The notes: generated from the letters alone by a model not told the origin. 64,000 nucleotides of DNA from Murdochiella vaginalis (GCF_900119705.1 NZ_LT632322.1:372001-436000); one strand, 5' to 3'. Shown: positions 40,204-47,988, counted from the first letter of the stretch. Translations and numbers: made by a program.

Positions 40204-40707
40204 TTATTTGTTCCTTTCGGCTTTAAACTCATCTCGGAATTTCTTCATCTCGTCCGCAAAGGTGCGTTGCTTACGGCCGAGCAATTTCGCTACTTTGCGG
40301 TCAGAAATTCCATCGGGATGATCCATCCAGATTTCAATAATTCGGTCAGCTTCGGAGTCAATTTCATGTAGCCGGACAAAAAGGTGATCAAGAAGATCGT
40401 AATCGGTTATGATTTCTTCTGGCGTTGGGGTATGGTCCGAGACGTAATCGGACAGGGTGCCTTCTCCATCAGGGAGAGGCATATCCAGAGATACGGTTTT
40501 TACGATACGAAATTCGCAATAAGGACAATTTCCGTCACACAGCCAAAATTTAGGGCGCGGACAGGAGCATTCACCGTGATATTGTCTGCGTTTTCTAAGT
40601 GCAGTGCGCCAACGGTCATAATCTCGGTATTGTTTGTCAGAAACTTCAAACCAAATATGGGTGTTTTTGTCATAGATTTTTTTGCTCAGATTGTCATTAT
40701 TTTGCAT
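40204..40707 (-). CDS. Sigma-70-like regulator at the start of the prophage early region
   Basis: This 167-residue protein has a cysteine-rich N-terminal half (CSCPRPKFWLCDGNCPYCEF), an acidic middle, and a sigma region 4-like HTH at the end (LHEIDSEADRIIEIWMDHPD, SDRKVAKLLGRKQRTFADEM). Related proteins occur in conjugative elements and prophages and are annotated as sigma-factor-like. It has its own terminator, so it seems to be a separate early unit, and may direct transcription of the genes that follow. Confidence 0.75.
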   Translation of the reverse strand: MQNNDNLSKKIYDKNTHIWFEVSDKQYRDYDRWRTALRKRRQYHGECSCPRPKFWLCDGNCPYCEFRIVKTVSLDMPLPDGEGTLSDYVSDHTPTPEEIITDYDLLDHLFVRLHEIDSEADRIIEIWMDHPDGISDRKVAKLLGRKQRTFADEMKKFRDEFKAERNK

Positions 40708-41057
40708 AAGATACGGGCCTCCTTAGCCCCACAACCGCTGATTGGTGTGGAGAAGCGGAGAGCCCGTATGGGTGCCAGCGGAAAAATGGACGCAAGAATC
40801 CCACCCGTCGCGGGAGAACAATGTCTCCGCTTCAAGTTGCGTCCAGCTGTTCGCGTGCTGGTCGTATTTATTTGTCGGTTTCACTGCTGTGGCGAACAGT
40901 CCCTTTCTGTGCACTCGGGACGATCACATGAGTGAACCGGAGCGGTTTAACGTCATGCTCGGGACAGAATCAGCGATCAGAATAGGAAAATGTTCTTTGC
41001 ATTCACAAATCGTTTATAAGCGAAAGAACGAATACGATCATAAATCGCTAAAATCTG
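40708..41057. other. Intergenic boundary between prophage and the defence operon, no confident gene
   Basis: Two short frames cross this stretch, 63 codons on the minus strand (GTG start, no convincing ribosome-binding site) and 107 codons on the plus strand. Neither looks reliably coding. The stretch separates the last leftward prophage gene from the rightward operon, so the prophage end or an old att site may lie here, but I cannot see a duplicated core. Confidence 0.4.
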
Positions 41058-41066
41058 TGATATAAT
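41058..41066 (+). promoter_or_regulatory. Extended -10 promoter candidate for the ABC-3C operon
   Basis: The sequence TGATATAAT combines an extended TG with a perfect TATAAT. No good -35 is visible, which extended -10 promoters tolerate. Transcription from here would give a ~110-base leader before the first gene, containing the hairpins described next. Confidence 0.5.
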
Positions 41067-41082
41067 TTCAAAGGGTTTCTCC

Positions 41083-41107
41083 ATCAGCTGTGCTGATTTT
41101 CTTTATT
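41083..41107 (+). terminator. Attenuator-like hairpin in the ABC-3C leader
   Basis: A short hairpin (ATCAGC, loop TGT, GCTGAT) is followed by TTTTCTTTATT. It could attenuate the defence operon or end transcripts entering from upstream. Confidence 0.45.
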
Positions 41108-41151
41108 GTACGGAAAGTGCCTTTTTCGGTTATGACCGCTGATGACTGCGG

Positions 41152-41170
41152 TTTGACCTAAAAGGTCAAA
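41152..41170 (+). promoter_or_regulatory. Inverted repeat on the ribosome-binding site of the ABC-3C operon
   Basis: TTTGACCT and AGGTCAAA are perfect inverted arms separated by three A residues, and the right arm runs straight into AAGGAGG of the first gene. It could be the operator of the XRE-type regulator encoded at the end of the operon, or an RNA hairpin that blocks ribosome binding. Confidence 0.55.
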
Positions 41171-41186
41171 AGGAGGTAGAGCCGAA

Positions 41187-42185
41187 GTGTATTTTCATGA
41201 AATCGCTGGCGAGCTAAAAACATATATGGACCCGACCAGACGCGGAGGTGATTTTGTCATTGCTCTGGTTGGTGAAGTATTGCGCGACCCTATGACTGAG
41301 GAAGAACAGCAGATGGACCTACAGCATGAGTTCAATCCGCTTGCAAACCGGATATCGATCAATATGCTTGACCAGATTTTCGAAGGGAAAAAGTTTATTT
41401 CAAAGGCTCGTGCTTGCTTGATTTGTAGTAGATATGATGGTCAGGAGTTTGCTGACGTGATAGATAATCTTTACGATGCAAATAAGGAACACTTACAGAC
41501 ATTCCTTGATAACCGAGGAATTAGTGTTGCTATAGAAGAGCTTGGATCGGCAGTTCAGGACGTTTTACATCAGATTTTTCATGGACTCGCTAAGGGATAC
41601 CATGATGTGGATATAGAACTTACAATCCATGATCCGAAGCCAAGCATAAAAAACCTCGCAGGAAATCGAATCTACTGCGAGGACGGTAAATTATATATTG
41701 ATGGTGACGTCATAGAGCTTCCAATTAAGCTGAGTGACGCGCAGATTTACGACTTTGAAGCGGGATATATTTCAGCCCTGTGTGATGCATACGCAGAAGC
41801 GTTGTCCCGTGATTCCGTAACTGTTGATGACATTCCATTCTTGCCGCAGAAATACCGGCACAATTTTTATGATCAGCGCAAGGCCTATTTAAGCGCAAAG
41901 AGTATCCAACGCTCCATCAGCGAGGTCTATGACGATGGCGAGAATCAGTTCGACATCCTCAAGGAAGACGCATACGGTGGAATAAAGATCACCTACTACG
42001 ACGATTACGACAATGGGTATCGCAGATTGCTGGAAGTCTTAAAGAAGATATCGGACGTCCAGCTGGCCAAGTCAAGGCTCATGATGATTAGAAACTTGAT
42101 CGGAAATCTGGAAAGGCTGGGCATTGTTCATATCCTCGTGAACGACCAGACGATTAAGTCGTGGGTGGATCCTTATGAGGAGTAA
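41187..42185 (+). CDS. ABC-3C system first component (CTD/effector protein)
   Basis: This 332-residue protein starts at GTG, about ten bases after AAGGAGG. I see no classical enzyme motif. The N-terminal ~140 residues (YFHEIAGELKTYMDPTRRGG, SKARACLICSRYDGQEFADV, DNRGISVAIEELGS) are predicted alpha-helical. The C-terminal half (IYDFEAGYISALCDAYAEAL, YRHNFYDQRKAYLSAKSIQR, LGIVHILVNDQTIKSWVDPY) matches the shared C-terminal domain of ABC-three-component systems, in which this protein carries a variable effector fused to a common docking region. The gene overlaps the middle component by 11 bases. System identity rests on the whole operon more than on this protein. Confidence 0.7.
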   Translation: MYFHEIAGELKTYMDPTRRGGDFVIALVGEVLRDPMTEEEQQMDLQHEFNPLANRISINMLDQIFEGKKFISKARACLICSRYDGQEFADVIDNLYDANKEHLQTFLDNRGISVAIEELGSAVQDVLHQIFHGLAKGYHDVDIELTIHDPKPSIKNLAGNRIYCEDGKLYIDGDVIELPIKLSDAQIYDFEAGYISALCDAYAEALSRDSVTVDDIPFLPQKYRHNFYDQRKAYLSAKSIQRSISEVYDDGENQFDILKEDAYGGIKITYYDDYDNGYRRLLEVLKKISDVQLAKSRLMMIRNLIGNLERLGIVHILVNDQTIKSWVDPYEE

Positions 42186-42621
42186 AGTATTCAATACGCC
42201 ATTTGAGAATATGCTGCGCATCCTGCTCCTTGCGGATACAATAAATAAGCCCATGAATGTGGACAGATTCGTAGCCTTGGACTTTATCTGCATCTTTGGA
42301 GAAAAGTGCCGAGTGCTTGATAAGAATCTCCACGGCGACAACGAATTCGGCTTTTCCGAATTTGCCACCAAACGAGAGCGCATCGCCGAGGCTGTAAAGA
42401 TCGCTGTCAAGAATGATTTTCTGACAGTAAAAGCCACGGACGCGGGCTTCACTTATGGAATGAACAATCGGGGCAAGGCAATAGTTTCAGGTGTACAGTC
42501 CCCTTATGCGCATTCTTATATTGTGGGAGCGAAAATTGTAAACAGTCGCTTTGCCAGATATACAGACGATGAAATACTGCAATATATTAGCGACTTGTCA
42601 TCTGAGGCGGAGGAGGGGTAA
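42175..42621 (+). CDS. ABC-3C system middle component
   Basis: This 148-residue protein begins VFNTPFENMLRILLLADTIN, continues VDRFVALDFICIFGEKCRVL and LHGDNEFGFSEFATKRERI, then a winged-helix-like stretch ending in DAGFTYGMNNRGKAIVSGV. This is the pattern I associate with middle component 2 of ABC-3C systems. The middle component is thought to couple the ATPase to the effector. It is embedded between both by short overlaps. Confidence 0.75.
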   Translation: MRSKVFNTPFENMLRILLLADTINKPMNVDRFVALDFICIFGEKCRVLDKNLHGDNEFGFSEFATKRERIAEAVKIAVKNDFLTVKATDAGFTYGMNNRGKAIVSGVQSPYAHSYIVGAKIVNSRFARYTDDEILQYISDLSSEAEEG

Positions 42622-42623
42622 TT

Positions 42624-44456
42624 GTGCAGACTTTTATGATTAAGAGGCTCCGCGTGTCCGGTTGTGGCAAAATCGATGGCATCGTGGAGTTTACCGATGG
42701 CCTAAATCTCATCCAAGGCAGATCTAATACGGGCAAGACTTGGATACTCAGATGCATTAACTATTTATTTGGAAACGATAAGCGTCCTTATACACCTGCG
42801 ACCGGATACACAGATATAGAGGGCATTTTCCTGACCGAACGGTTCGGTGAGATTACGTTAACTCGCAAGCTGGATGAGAACACCGTCACGGTTACCTCCA
42901 ACAACAAGGAGGTCGAAAATGGAGAGTATGCAACCAGCTACCAGCAGTCGAGCTTGCAATATCTGAATGATCTTTGGCTGCGCATTCTCGGTCTGGACGA
43001 GACCATTAAAGTACCTAAGAATGCCTGTTATGGCAGAGAGCGGATGTCATGGAGGAACGTGGCCGGTGTCTTCTATGTAGATGAGGACGAGATCTCCAGT
43101 TCATCATCAATTGTCATTAAGGGCAATTCGTACGAAGATACCCCGCTTCTTGCGTCATTGCTCTTCCTACTTACTGGCGATTACAAGAAAGGTGTTGCCG
43201 AAATCCTGAATGCCAAGCAGGCAACTGCGCGTACACAGGGCATCCTCGAATATATTGAGGAGAGGACGAATGCTCTGAAACAGCAACGCGTTAGCTACAT
43301 CATGCAGCTCGAAAAACTTGCCGATCATGATATTGAATATGAGATTCAGTCGTTAAGCGATAACATTCAAGAAGTACAGCAGGAAATCCATGAGCTTGTT
43401 GAAGAAAATAAAGCAATTGCGCAACAGCTTTCTGGCTATGAACAAAGGGATGCAAATTGCAGTGTATTGTTGGGCAGATACGAGTCCCTTATAAGCCAGT
43501 ACAAGGCAGACCTTCAGAGGTTGGACTTCATTTCGAAGGGAGAAAAGGCGGTCCAAGAACTGCCCTCCAACGACGTATGCCCGTTCTGCGGCGGCGAAGT
43601 TCACCCGGAAGAGAACGTCAACTTCATGGAGGCTATCAACGCAGAGATAAAGCGAATCGCATCGGAGCTCACGGTGATTGCGGCCACGGTGAAGAGTGTT
43701 GAGGAAGAGCAAGCTGGTATTCGTGCAAACATTGTGGAGTTCGAAACGCGAAGAAGCGATTTAACCAGTGCACTCGTAAAAAAGAACAACACAGTTCAGA
43801 ATTACAAGGTAAGCCTCCAACGCTACCGTGACTACACAACTCTGCAAAATGGGATTGATTTCGTGAATGGTCAACTTGAGGAACTTGGAAAAAAGAGAAT
43901 CGACGAACTGAAACCAAAGAAGAATCTTCCTCAATACCATCCAAAGAAGGAATTTGAGGAGGAGGTCGGCACGAATTTTACTAACTTGTTGAACAAGATT
44001 CTCAAAGAATGCCACTACCGTCTGTTCGGTTACACGAGCTGGGATTTCAAACATTTCGATATTCACGTAGATGGCGAACCGAAATCTGACGATCAGGGGC
44101 AAGGTTTTAGATCATTCCTCAACTCCGTAGTGGCAATTATGCTGTACGAATACTTCAACAAAGACGATGTCTACATTAGGCCGGGATTCCTCATGATCGA
44201 TACTCCACTGTTAGGCCTTGACGAAGACAACGAGGGTCTTGACAAAGAAACCATTAGAAGTGGCCTATATGAGTATTTTTTGAATCATCAGGGCGAGGGG
44301 CAAATGATTGTCGTCGACAACTTGAATGCTGTTCCAAATATCGATTTCGAAGCTTATGGAATCAATGTAGTCACCTACCACAAGAACGAAAGGGATGGCC
44401 ACATCTACGGATTCATGCCGAGCTGGAGAAAAGACATACCGAAGGAGTCACGATGA
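42624..44456 (+). CDS. ABC-3C system ATPase, Rad50/SMC-like
   Basis: This 610-residue ATPase has Walker A LIQGRSNTGKTWILRCINYL at ~32-40, a long coiled coil from ~190 to ~450 broken by a zinc-hook-like VCPFCGGEVHP at ~317, and C-terminal motifs FRSFLNSVVAIMLYEYF and Walker B GFLMIDTPLLGLDED. This is the SMC/Rad50-like, DUF3732-type ATPase of ABC-3C systems. By analogy it may sense unusual DNA or phage structures and license the effector. The GTG start lies a few bases after a GGAGGGG site overlapping the middle-component stop. Confidence 0.85.
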   Translation: MQTFMIKRLRVSGCGKIDGIVEFTDGLNLIQGRSNTGKTWILRCINYLFGNDKRPYTPATGYTDIEGIFLTERFGEITLTRKLDENTVTVTSNNKEVENGEYATSYQQSSLQYLNDLWLRILGLDETIKVPKNACYGRERMSWRNVAGVFYVDEDEISSSSSIVIKGNSYEDTPLLASLLFLLTGDYKKGVAEILNAKQATARTQGILEYIEERTNALKQQRVSYIMQLEKLADHDIEYEIQSLSDNIQEVQQEIHELVEENKAIAQQLSGYEQRDANCSVLLGRYESLISQYKADLQRLDFISKGEKAVQELPSNDVCPFCGGEVHPEENVNFMEAINAEIKRIASELTVIAATVKSVEEEQAGIRANIVEFETRRSDLTSALVKKNNTVQNYKVSLQRYRDYTTLQNGIDFVNGQLEELGKKRIDELKPKKNLPQYHPKKEFEEEVGTNFTNLLNKILKECHYRLFGYTSWDFKHFDIHVDGEPKSDDQGQGFRSFLNSVVAIMLYEYFNKDDVYIRPGFLMIDTPLLGLDEDNEGLDKETIRSGLYEYFLNHQGEGQMIVVDNLNAVPNIDFEAYGINVVTYHKNERDGHIYGFMPSWRKDIPKESR

Positions 44457-44665
44457 AACTTTCGTATAAAAAACTATGGGTAATGCTTGTTGAGCGAGAT
44501 ATGAAGAAGACCGAGTTCGCAAAGAAGGCGAAGATTAGCTCTGCCTCCCTTGCCAAGCTCGGAAAAGGAGCCAATATCACGACGAATGTTCTTGTGAGCA
44601 TTTGTGAAACATTAAAGTGTGATATTGGAGACATCTGTGAGATTGTTCCAGATGACGTGGTTTAA
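44453..44665 (+). CDS. XRE/Cro-type regulator of the ABC-3C operon
   Basis: This 70-residue Cro-type HTH protein reads LSYKKLWVMLVERDMKKTEF, AKKAKISSASLAKLGKGANI (recognition helix), then VLVSICETLKCDIGDICEIV. It overlaps the ATPase gene (ATGA), so it is part of the operon. An autorepressor role, possibly at the 41152-41170 inverted repeat, is likely but inferred. Confidence 0.85.
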   Translation: MKLSYKKLWVMLVERDMKKTEFAKKAKISSASLAKLGKGANITTNVLVSICETLKCDIGDICEIVPDDVV

Positions 44666-44928
44666 CCCTCACAAAATCTAGTGTTTTATGTGGGTTTTAA
44701 GATGACCTCATTCAACATTAAGCGTATGATAACCCGGACAACCGAGATCTAAATAAACCACATATTTGTTTTGATTATTATTGACACAATCAATTGCATA
44801 TATGCCAAGTGATATTGAAAAAGATTATGGATCAGTGGATAAAACATTATTTGTGCCACTGATCCACTCTATTCGGAATTGACCAAAGAATTGCTCAGTA
44901 TATTCGACTTGGAGCAACTAAATGATTA
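44666..44928. other. Intergenic stretch after the ABC-3C operon with a large inverted repeat
   Basis: No gene is seen in these ~260 bases. Arms GGATCAGTGG (44829-44838) and CCACTGATCC (44856-44865) form a perfect ten-base inverted repeat around an AT-rich 17-base loop. It could be a terminator for one of the converging units or a remnant of an insertion end. Confidence 0.4.
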
Positions 44929-45108
44929 TTATTGTTTCTTACGGCGAATAGTCCATAGCACAATAATATACACTATAAACACGATTATCCAAAACCAAGC
45001 GGATATGCCATAAATAAGAGTGCCATTCAAAATGTTTTTTATAATTACCACAAGAATGACTATTGATATCAGAATATCTCCGAAATGAAATGGCGATGTT
45101 TTTTTCAT
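44929..45108 (-). CDS. 59-residue two-helix membrane protein, last gene of ABC-2 operon
   Basis: This gene is too short for usual gene lists, but its ATG overlaps the stop of the permease (ATGA) and the frame is open to a TAA. The translation begins MKKTSPFHFGDILISIVILV and has two hydrophobic segments (ILISIVILVVIIKNIL; WFWIIVFIVYIIVLW), ending in RRKKQ. It is probably a small subunit or immunity-like partner of the ABC transporter. Confidence 0.6.
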   Translation of the reverse strand: MKKTSPFHFGDILISIVILVVIIKNILNGTLIYGISAWFWIIVFIVYIIVLWTIRRKKQ

Positions 45109-45719
45109 TTGATTCTCTTTCTACAGTTTAACCATGAGAGTATAAATACCACTACCCCAGCAATAAGAGTTATATATGGTAGACTTTCAAATGGAATATC
45201 TGGGATATGTAGATATTTACCGCTCCCAATCATTTTTGTAAGCAGTAGAGCTACTAGCATCAATAACATGGATGATCTAGCAATGGAATATGAATATCTA
45301 TAAAATAGATATAGGAATAGAGCTATATATGCTAGCTGGAAGCTGCCCATCAAAATAAATATTTCTGATGAAAAGGACACTCGATAAGGAGTGATAGTTG
45401 CAATTAGCAAATTTGAAATTAAATATAAACAGGAGCCTTCAGCGATTGTAAATAGGGACAAAACAAACTTACTATCAACAATCTGTCCAGCATAATGCGG
45501 TAAAGTTTTAATCCAGTTTTTGGATTCACCCTTCTCATCAAAAAAACATGATTGGCCTATAATATAAGTGAAGCAAGTCGCTAAACAAATATATAGTCCC
45601 ATAAAAGAATAGTTGCCGCGATCTAGGCATAGTAAACCAGTTGCAGACATTGAAACAACTAATGCTATAAAATGGTACCATTTAGTAGTAGATAAATCTT
45701 TTCTAACATAATTAATCAT
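45105..45719 (-). CDS. ABC-2-type transporter permease
   Basis: This 204-residue protein has about six hydrophobic segments, including FIALVVSMSATGLLCL, YICLATCFTYIIGQ, FVLSLFTIAEGSCLYLISNL, ILMGSFQLAYIALFLYLFYR and LITLIAGV-like text near the end. It pairs with the ATPase encoded ten bases upstream to form an exporter of the ABC-2 kind. Such small pairs often export antimicrobial peptides or give self-immunity. The whole block is strongly AT-rich compared with both neighbours, a sign of separate origin. Confidence 0.8.
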   Translation of the reverse strand: MINYVRKDLSTTKWYHFIALVVSMSATGLLCLDRGNYSFMGLYICLATCFTYIIGQSCFFDEKGESKNWIKTLPHYAGQIVDSKFVLSLFTIAEGSCLYLISNLLIATITPYRVSFSSEIFILMGSFQLAYIALFLYLFYRYSYSIARSSMLLMLVALLLTKMIGSGKYLHIPDIPFESLPYITLIAGVVVFILSWLNCRKRIK

Positions 45720-45728
45720 GAAATCACC

Positions 45729-46574
45729 TCAATTGTTTAGCATTGATAGCATATTCTCAAAAGATAATGGTTTAAAATGATCAGAGTATCTAATTAAATT
45801 AGAAGAATCTAGTGATTTACACCATATAACGAGCTCAGCTCCTTTAGATAATAGTGTAACATAATTATCTAAATTGAGCGTGCTCAGAGCTTGTTCCTCA
45901 ACGAGGAAGCAGGAATGCTCAATTCCTTGTGCAGGCAAATCAAACTTTAATTTTCCATTACTGATAAATATGATTCTATCAGAAATTTTTAAAATATCTT
46001 CAGTAATATGAGTCGATAATATAGTGGATACACCTTCCTCTTTTTTCTCTTTCAATAGTTCAAGAAATTCAGTTCGAATAAAGGGGTCTAGTCCGCTTGT
46101 CGGTTCGTCAAGTATAAGTAGTTTTGCATGGTGGGCTAATGCAAAGGATATGTAAAATTTCATTTTCATTCCTTTTGATAATTGAGCGATTTTCTTATTA
46201 TGATCTGTTATGAGAAACCTATGCATTAGCTTTTCATACATGTTTTGATCCCATGACTTATAGAAATATTTAAATATGTTAACAAACTGTTTTAATGATA
46301 ACATATCGTATATACTAGTATCTTCTGAAACGTAAGCAATATTAGATTTAAAGTGAACGGGATCGAGGTTGATATCATAGTCAAGCAAACTAATAGAACC
46401 TTTGTTTGTACTTAATTGTCCAGTGATACATTTTAAAGTAGTGGTTTTACCAGCACCATTTTGCCCAATGAACCCAATTATTTCTCCAGCATTCATTTCA
46501 AAGGAAATTTCTTTTAGGTCAAAATGGTTATAGCTAAATGAAATATTCTTGACAGAAAGAAGATTATGCTTCAT
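45729..46574 (-). CDS. ABC transporter ATP-binding protein
   Basis: This 281-residue ATPase has Walker A FIGQNGAGKTTTLKC, the signature region QLSKGMKMKFYISFALAHHA (degenerate LSKGM), Walker B LLILDEPTSGLDP and the switch histidine in ILSTHI. It is the partner of the ABC-2 permease. Its start overlaps the end of a truncated upstream gene by 11 bases, suggesting that this operon once had another member. Confidence 0.92.
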   Translation of the reverse strand: MKHNLLSVKNISFSYNHFDLKEISFEMNAGEIIGFIGQNGAGKTTTLKCITGQLSTNKGSISLLDYDINLDPVHFKSNIAYVSEDTSIYDMLSLKQFVNIFKYFYKSWDQNMYEKLMHRFLITDHNKKIAQLSKGMKMKFYISFALAHHAKLLILDEPTSGLDPFIRTEFLELLKEKKEEGVSTILSTHITEDILKISDRIIFISNGKLKFDLPAQGIEHSCFLVEEQALSTLNLDNYVTLLSKGAELVIWCKSLDSSNLIRYSDHFKPLSFENMLSMLNN

Positions 46575-46824
46575 GGTAATACTCCTCCTTGTTTTTTATC
46601 ATCTGCAGCATAGGATCCTTGATTGTTCCGAATTCACTTAACTCCGAGGATTCAGGGCAAGGCCAATCTGGGTGCACTTCCTTAATCCCTGAAATAACAC
46701 TACAAACAGCCACTAGAGTCAAGTCTGAGGATAATGGAAGTAACTTTGACTCAGTGAGCGCACCCATTGTAGGTTCTCCTATAATAATACAGTTATTGCT
46801 TTTCGTTCTAAAATAATTAGCAAT
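46564..46824 (-). pseudogene. C-terminal fragment of an unidentified protein, truncated by a transposase remnant
   Basis: The frame NNCIIIGEPTMGALTESKLL, then PLSSDLTLVAVCSVISGIKE, ending in KNKEEYYHEA overlaps the ABC ATPase start, so this is the real 3' end of a gene once coupled to the transporter. The IIGEPTMG and later proline-aspartate text weakly recalls the C-terminal part of S41 peptidases; I am not sure. The 5' part is missing and replaced by transposase sequence. Confidence 0.5.
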
Positions 46825-47036
46825 TCCGGGCTTTTGAAATTTAGTGCACACTTGGCTGTCGTATTATAACGTCGCTCATGCTTTTTTACCTGCTCTATAA
46901 GATTTTTTTTTGTGAAGACGTATCGACTATAAAGAATTTTCCCATCCTCTCGGTGACTTCGTTCCACCTTTCCGTTCTGCCAGGGTGAATAGGGCCTTAG
47001 AGATCCCAACACAAAGTTCTTGGATCCCGCATGCAA
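46825..47036 (-). pseudogene. Transposase integrase-core fragment (IS481/IS3-like)
   Basis: The fragment reads KNFVLGSLRPYSPWQNGKVE, RSHREDGKILYSRYVFTKKN, then ERRYNTTAKCALNFKSP, the conserved C-terminal end of DDE integrase-core transposases (SPWQNGKVERSHR with the catalytic glutamate). Only about 70 residues remain, and no terminal repeats are seen. It joins a peptidase-like fragment on one side and a methylase fragment on the other. Confidence 0.75.
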
Positions 47037-47469
47037 ATCTGCTGTATATTTGCGCGAAATTGCCAAAAGGTTAATCGCTGGATTGGCCGACAAAATTCCA
47101 AACTTGCAGGAGCGCTGCAACTGGATCTTCAAGAATCAGCTATATGGCATTGCCATAACGGAACTCACCTCGCCACTGTCGAGAAGGTCGGTCTACTGCT
47201 CAAAGCATGCCAATAGCCCATTTCCGATTACGCCATTCGACGATGTTCAGGGAAACATACTGTTTCACGAGATTAAACATACCTGGGACAAAAACGACAA
47301 AAAGGGGCACTGCATATACTGTGGAATTAGCTTCAATAACAGTTTGAATGACATCAGTAGAGAAGGTATGGAAAGTCATGCTTATGAATTTATTCATACC
47401 TTGCATCCGGAGGAAATATTCGAAATGAAGTTTGAAATTATACTGTCCTTTTTACACCAACATTGTTGA
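47037..47469 (+). pseudogene. Fragment of an Eco57I/ISP-type DNA methylase-helicase
   Basis: The open frame YLREIAKRLIAGLADKIPNL, GIAITELTSPLSRRSVYCSK, then HCIYCGISFNN and SHAYEFIHTLHPEEIFEMKF matches the region just before the catalytic NPPY motif of Eco57I-like or type ISP restriction-modification enzymes. Sequence then breaks off (expected VIIGNPPYQ is absent), and the large N-terminal part is missing. It is a remnant of a restriction-modification locus near the ABC-3C system. Confidence 0.7.
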
Positions 47470-47494
47470 TAAGACTTCGGAAAACGTTTATTAT
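47466..47494 (+). promoter_or_regulatory. Sigma-A type promoter of the cysteine-peptide operon
   Basis: TTGATA, a 17-base spacer and TATTAT form a near-consensus promoter about 125 bases before the peptide start. The word GACTTCGGA occurs inside the spacer (47473-47481) and again at 47513-47521, a direct repeat 40 bases apart that could bind a regulator. Confidence 0.6.
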
Positions 47495-47620
47495 AGAAGA
47501 GACATAAGTGTTGACTTCGGATTTTTGAATAATCTGGATCAATATGTTGCAGGTCAATAGGCGTGAAGTTGAACAAATATGAGCTGGAATGTCGTGTGAT
47601 TGGCGATTAAGGAGGATGTA

Positions 47621-47884
47621 ATGAAAAATGTAAAACGACTTGTCGTAGCAACAATGTTGATGCTTTCCTTATTTTTAGGTGCTGAGGGTGTCAAGGCCGC
47701 AGGATGTGGCACATATTACATCTACAGTACATCTACTCCGAAATGCTACTCAGAACACTGTGGTATTTGGGACGCTACCGCACTTGTACAATATCAGTAT
47801 AAAAAGCGCAAATGCGTCCGAAATGATAATACTGACTATTGGCAATACCAGACGGACCGTGTTCACATTGATTGCGGCTGCTAG
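47621..47884 (+). CDS. Secreted six-cysteine peptide, candidate bacteriocin or toxin
   Basis: This 87-residue precursor starts at ATG 47621, behind AAGGAGGATGTA. It has a typical Sec signal peptide (MKNVKRLVVATMLMLSLFLG...) with likely cleavage after VKA at residue 26. The mature ~61-residue peptide contains six cysteines (CGTYY..., PKC, EHC, RKC, IDC, GC) and many Tyr and Trp residues, and ends IDCGC. It is the first gene of an operon with two FtsX-like permeases, an ATPase and a thioredoxin-like protein, the setting of exported bacteriocins. Three disulfides are expected. I do not recognise a named family. Confidence 0.75.
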   Translation: MKNVKRLVVATMLMLSLFLGAEGVKAAGCGTYYIYSTSTPKCYSEHCGIWDATALVQYQYKKRKCVRNDNTDYWQYQTDRVHIDCGC

Positions 47885-47988
47885 ATTGAATTTGTTTCAC
47901 ATTGAGTTCAGCTAAATGGACATGACATTCCAGCTCATATCTGCTCAACGAAACTTGTAAACATCTAAATATTATGGGAGGCGTTAAA

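Noticed and set aside
40723-40914. 63-codon minus-strand frame just before the sigma-like gene
   Set aside because: It has a GTG start with no convincing ribosome-binding site and no recognisable sequence; a real small gene is possible but not supported.
1-41000. Prophage att sites
   Set aside because: Large serine recombinases use very short core repeats. No convincing duplicated core could be seen, and the left end is outside the window.
40742-41065. 107-codon plus-strand frame before the ABC-3C operon
   Set aside because: It overlaps the promoter region and has cysteine-rich, shadow-like composition.
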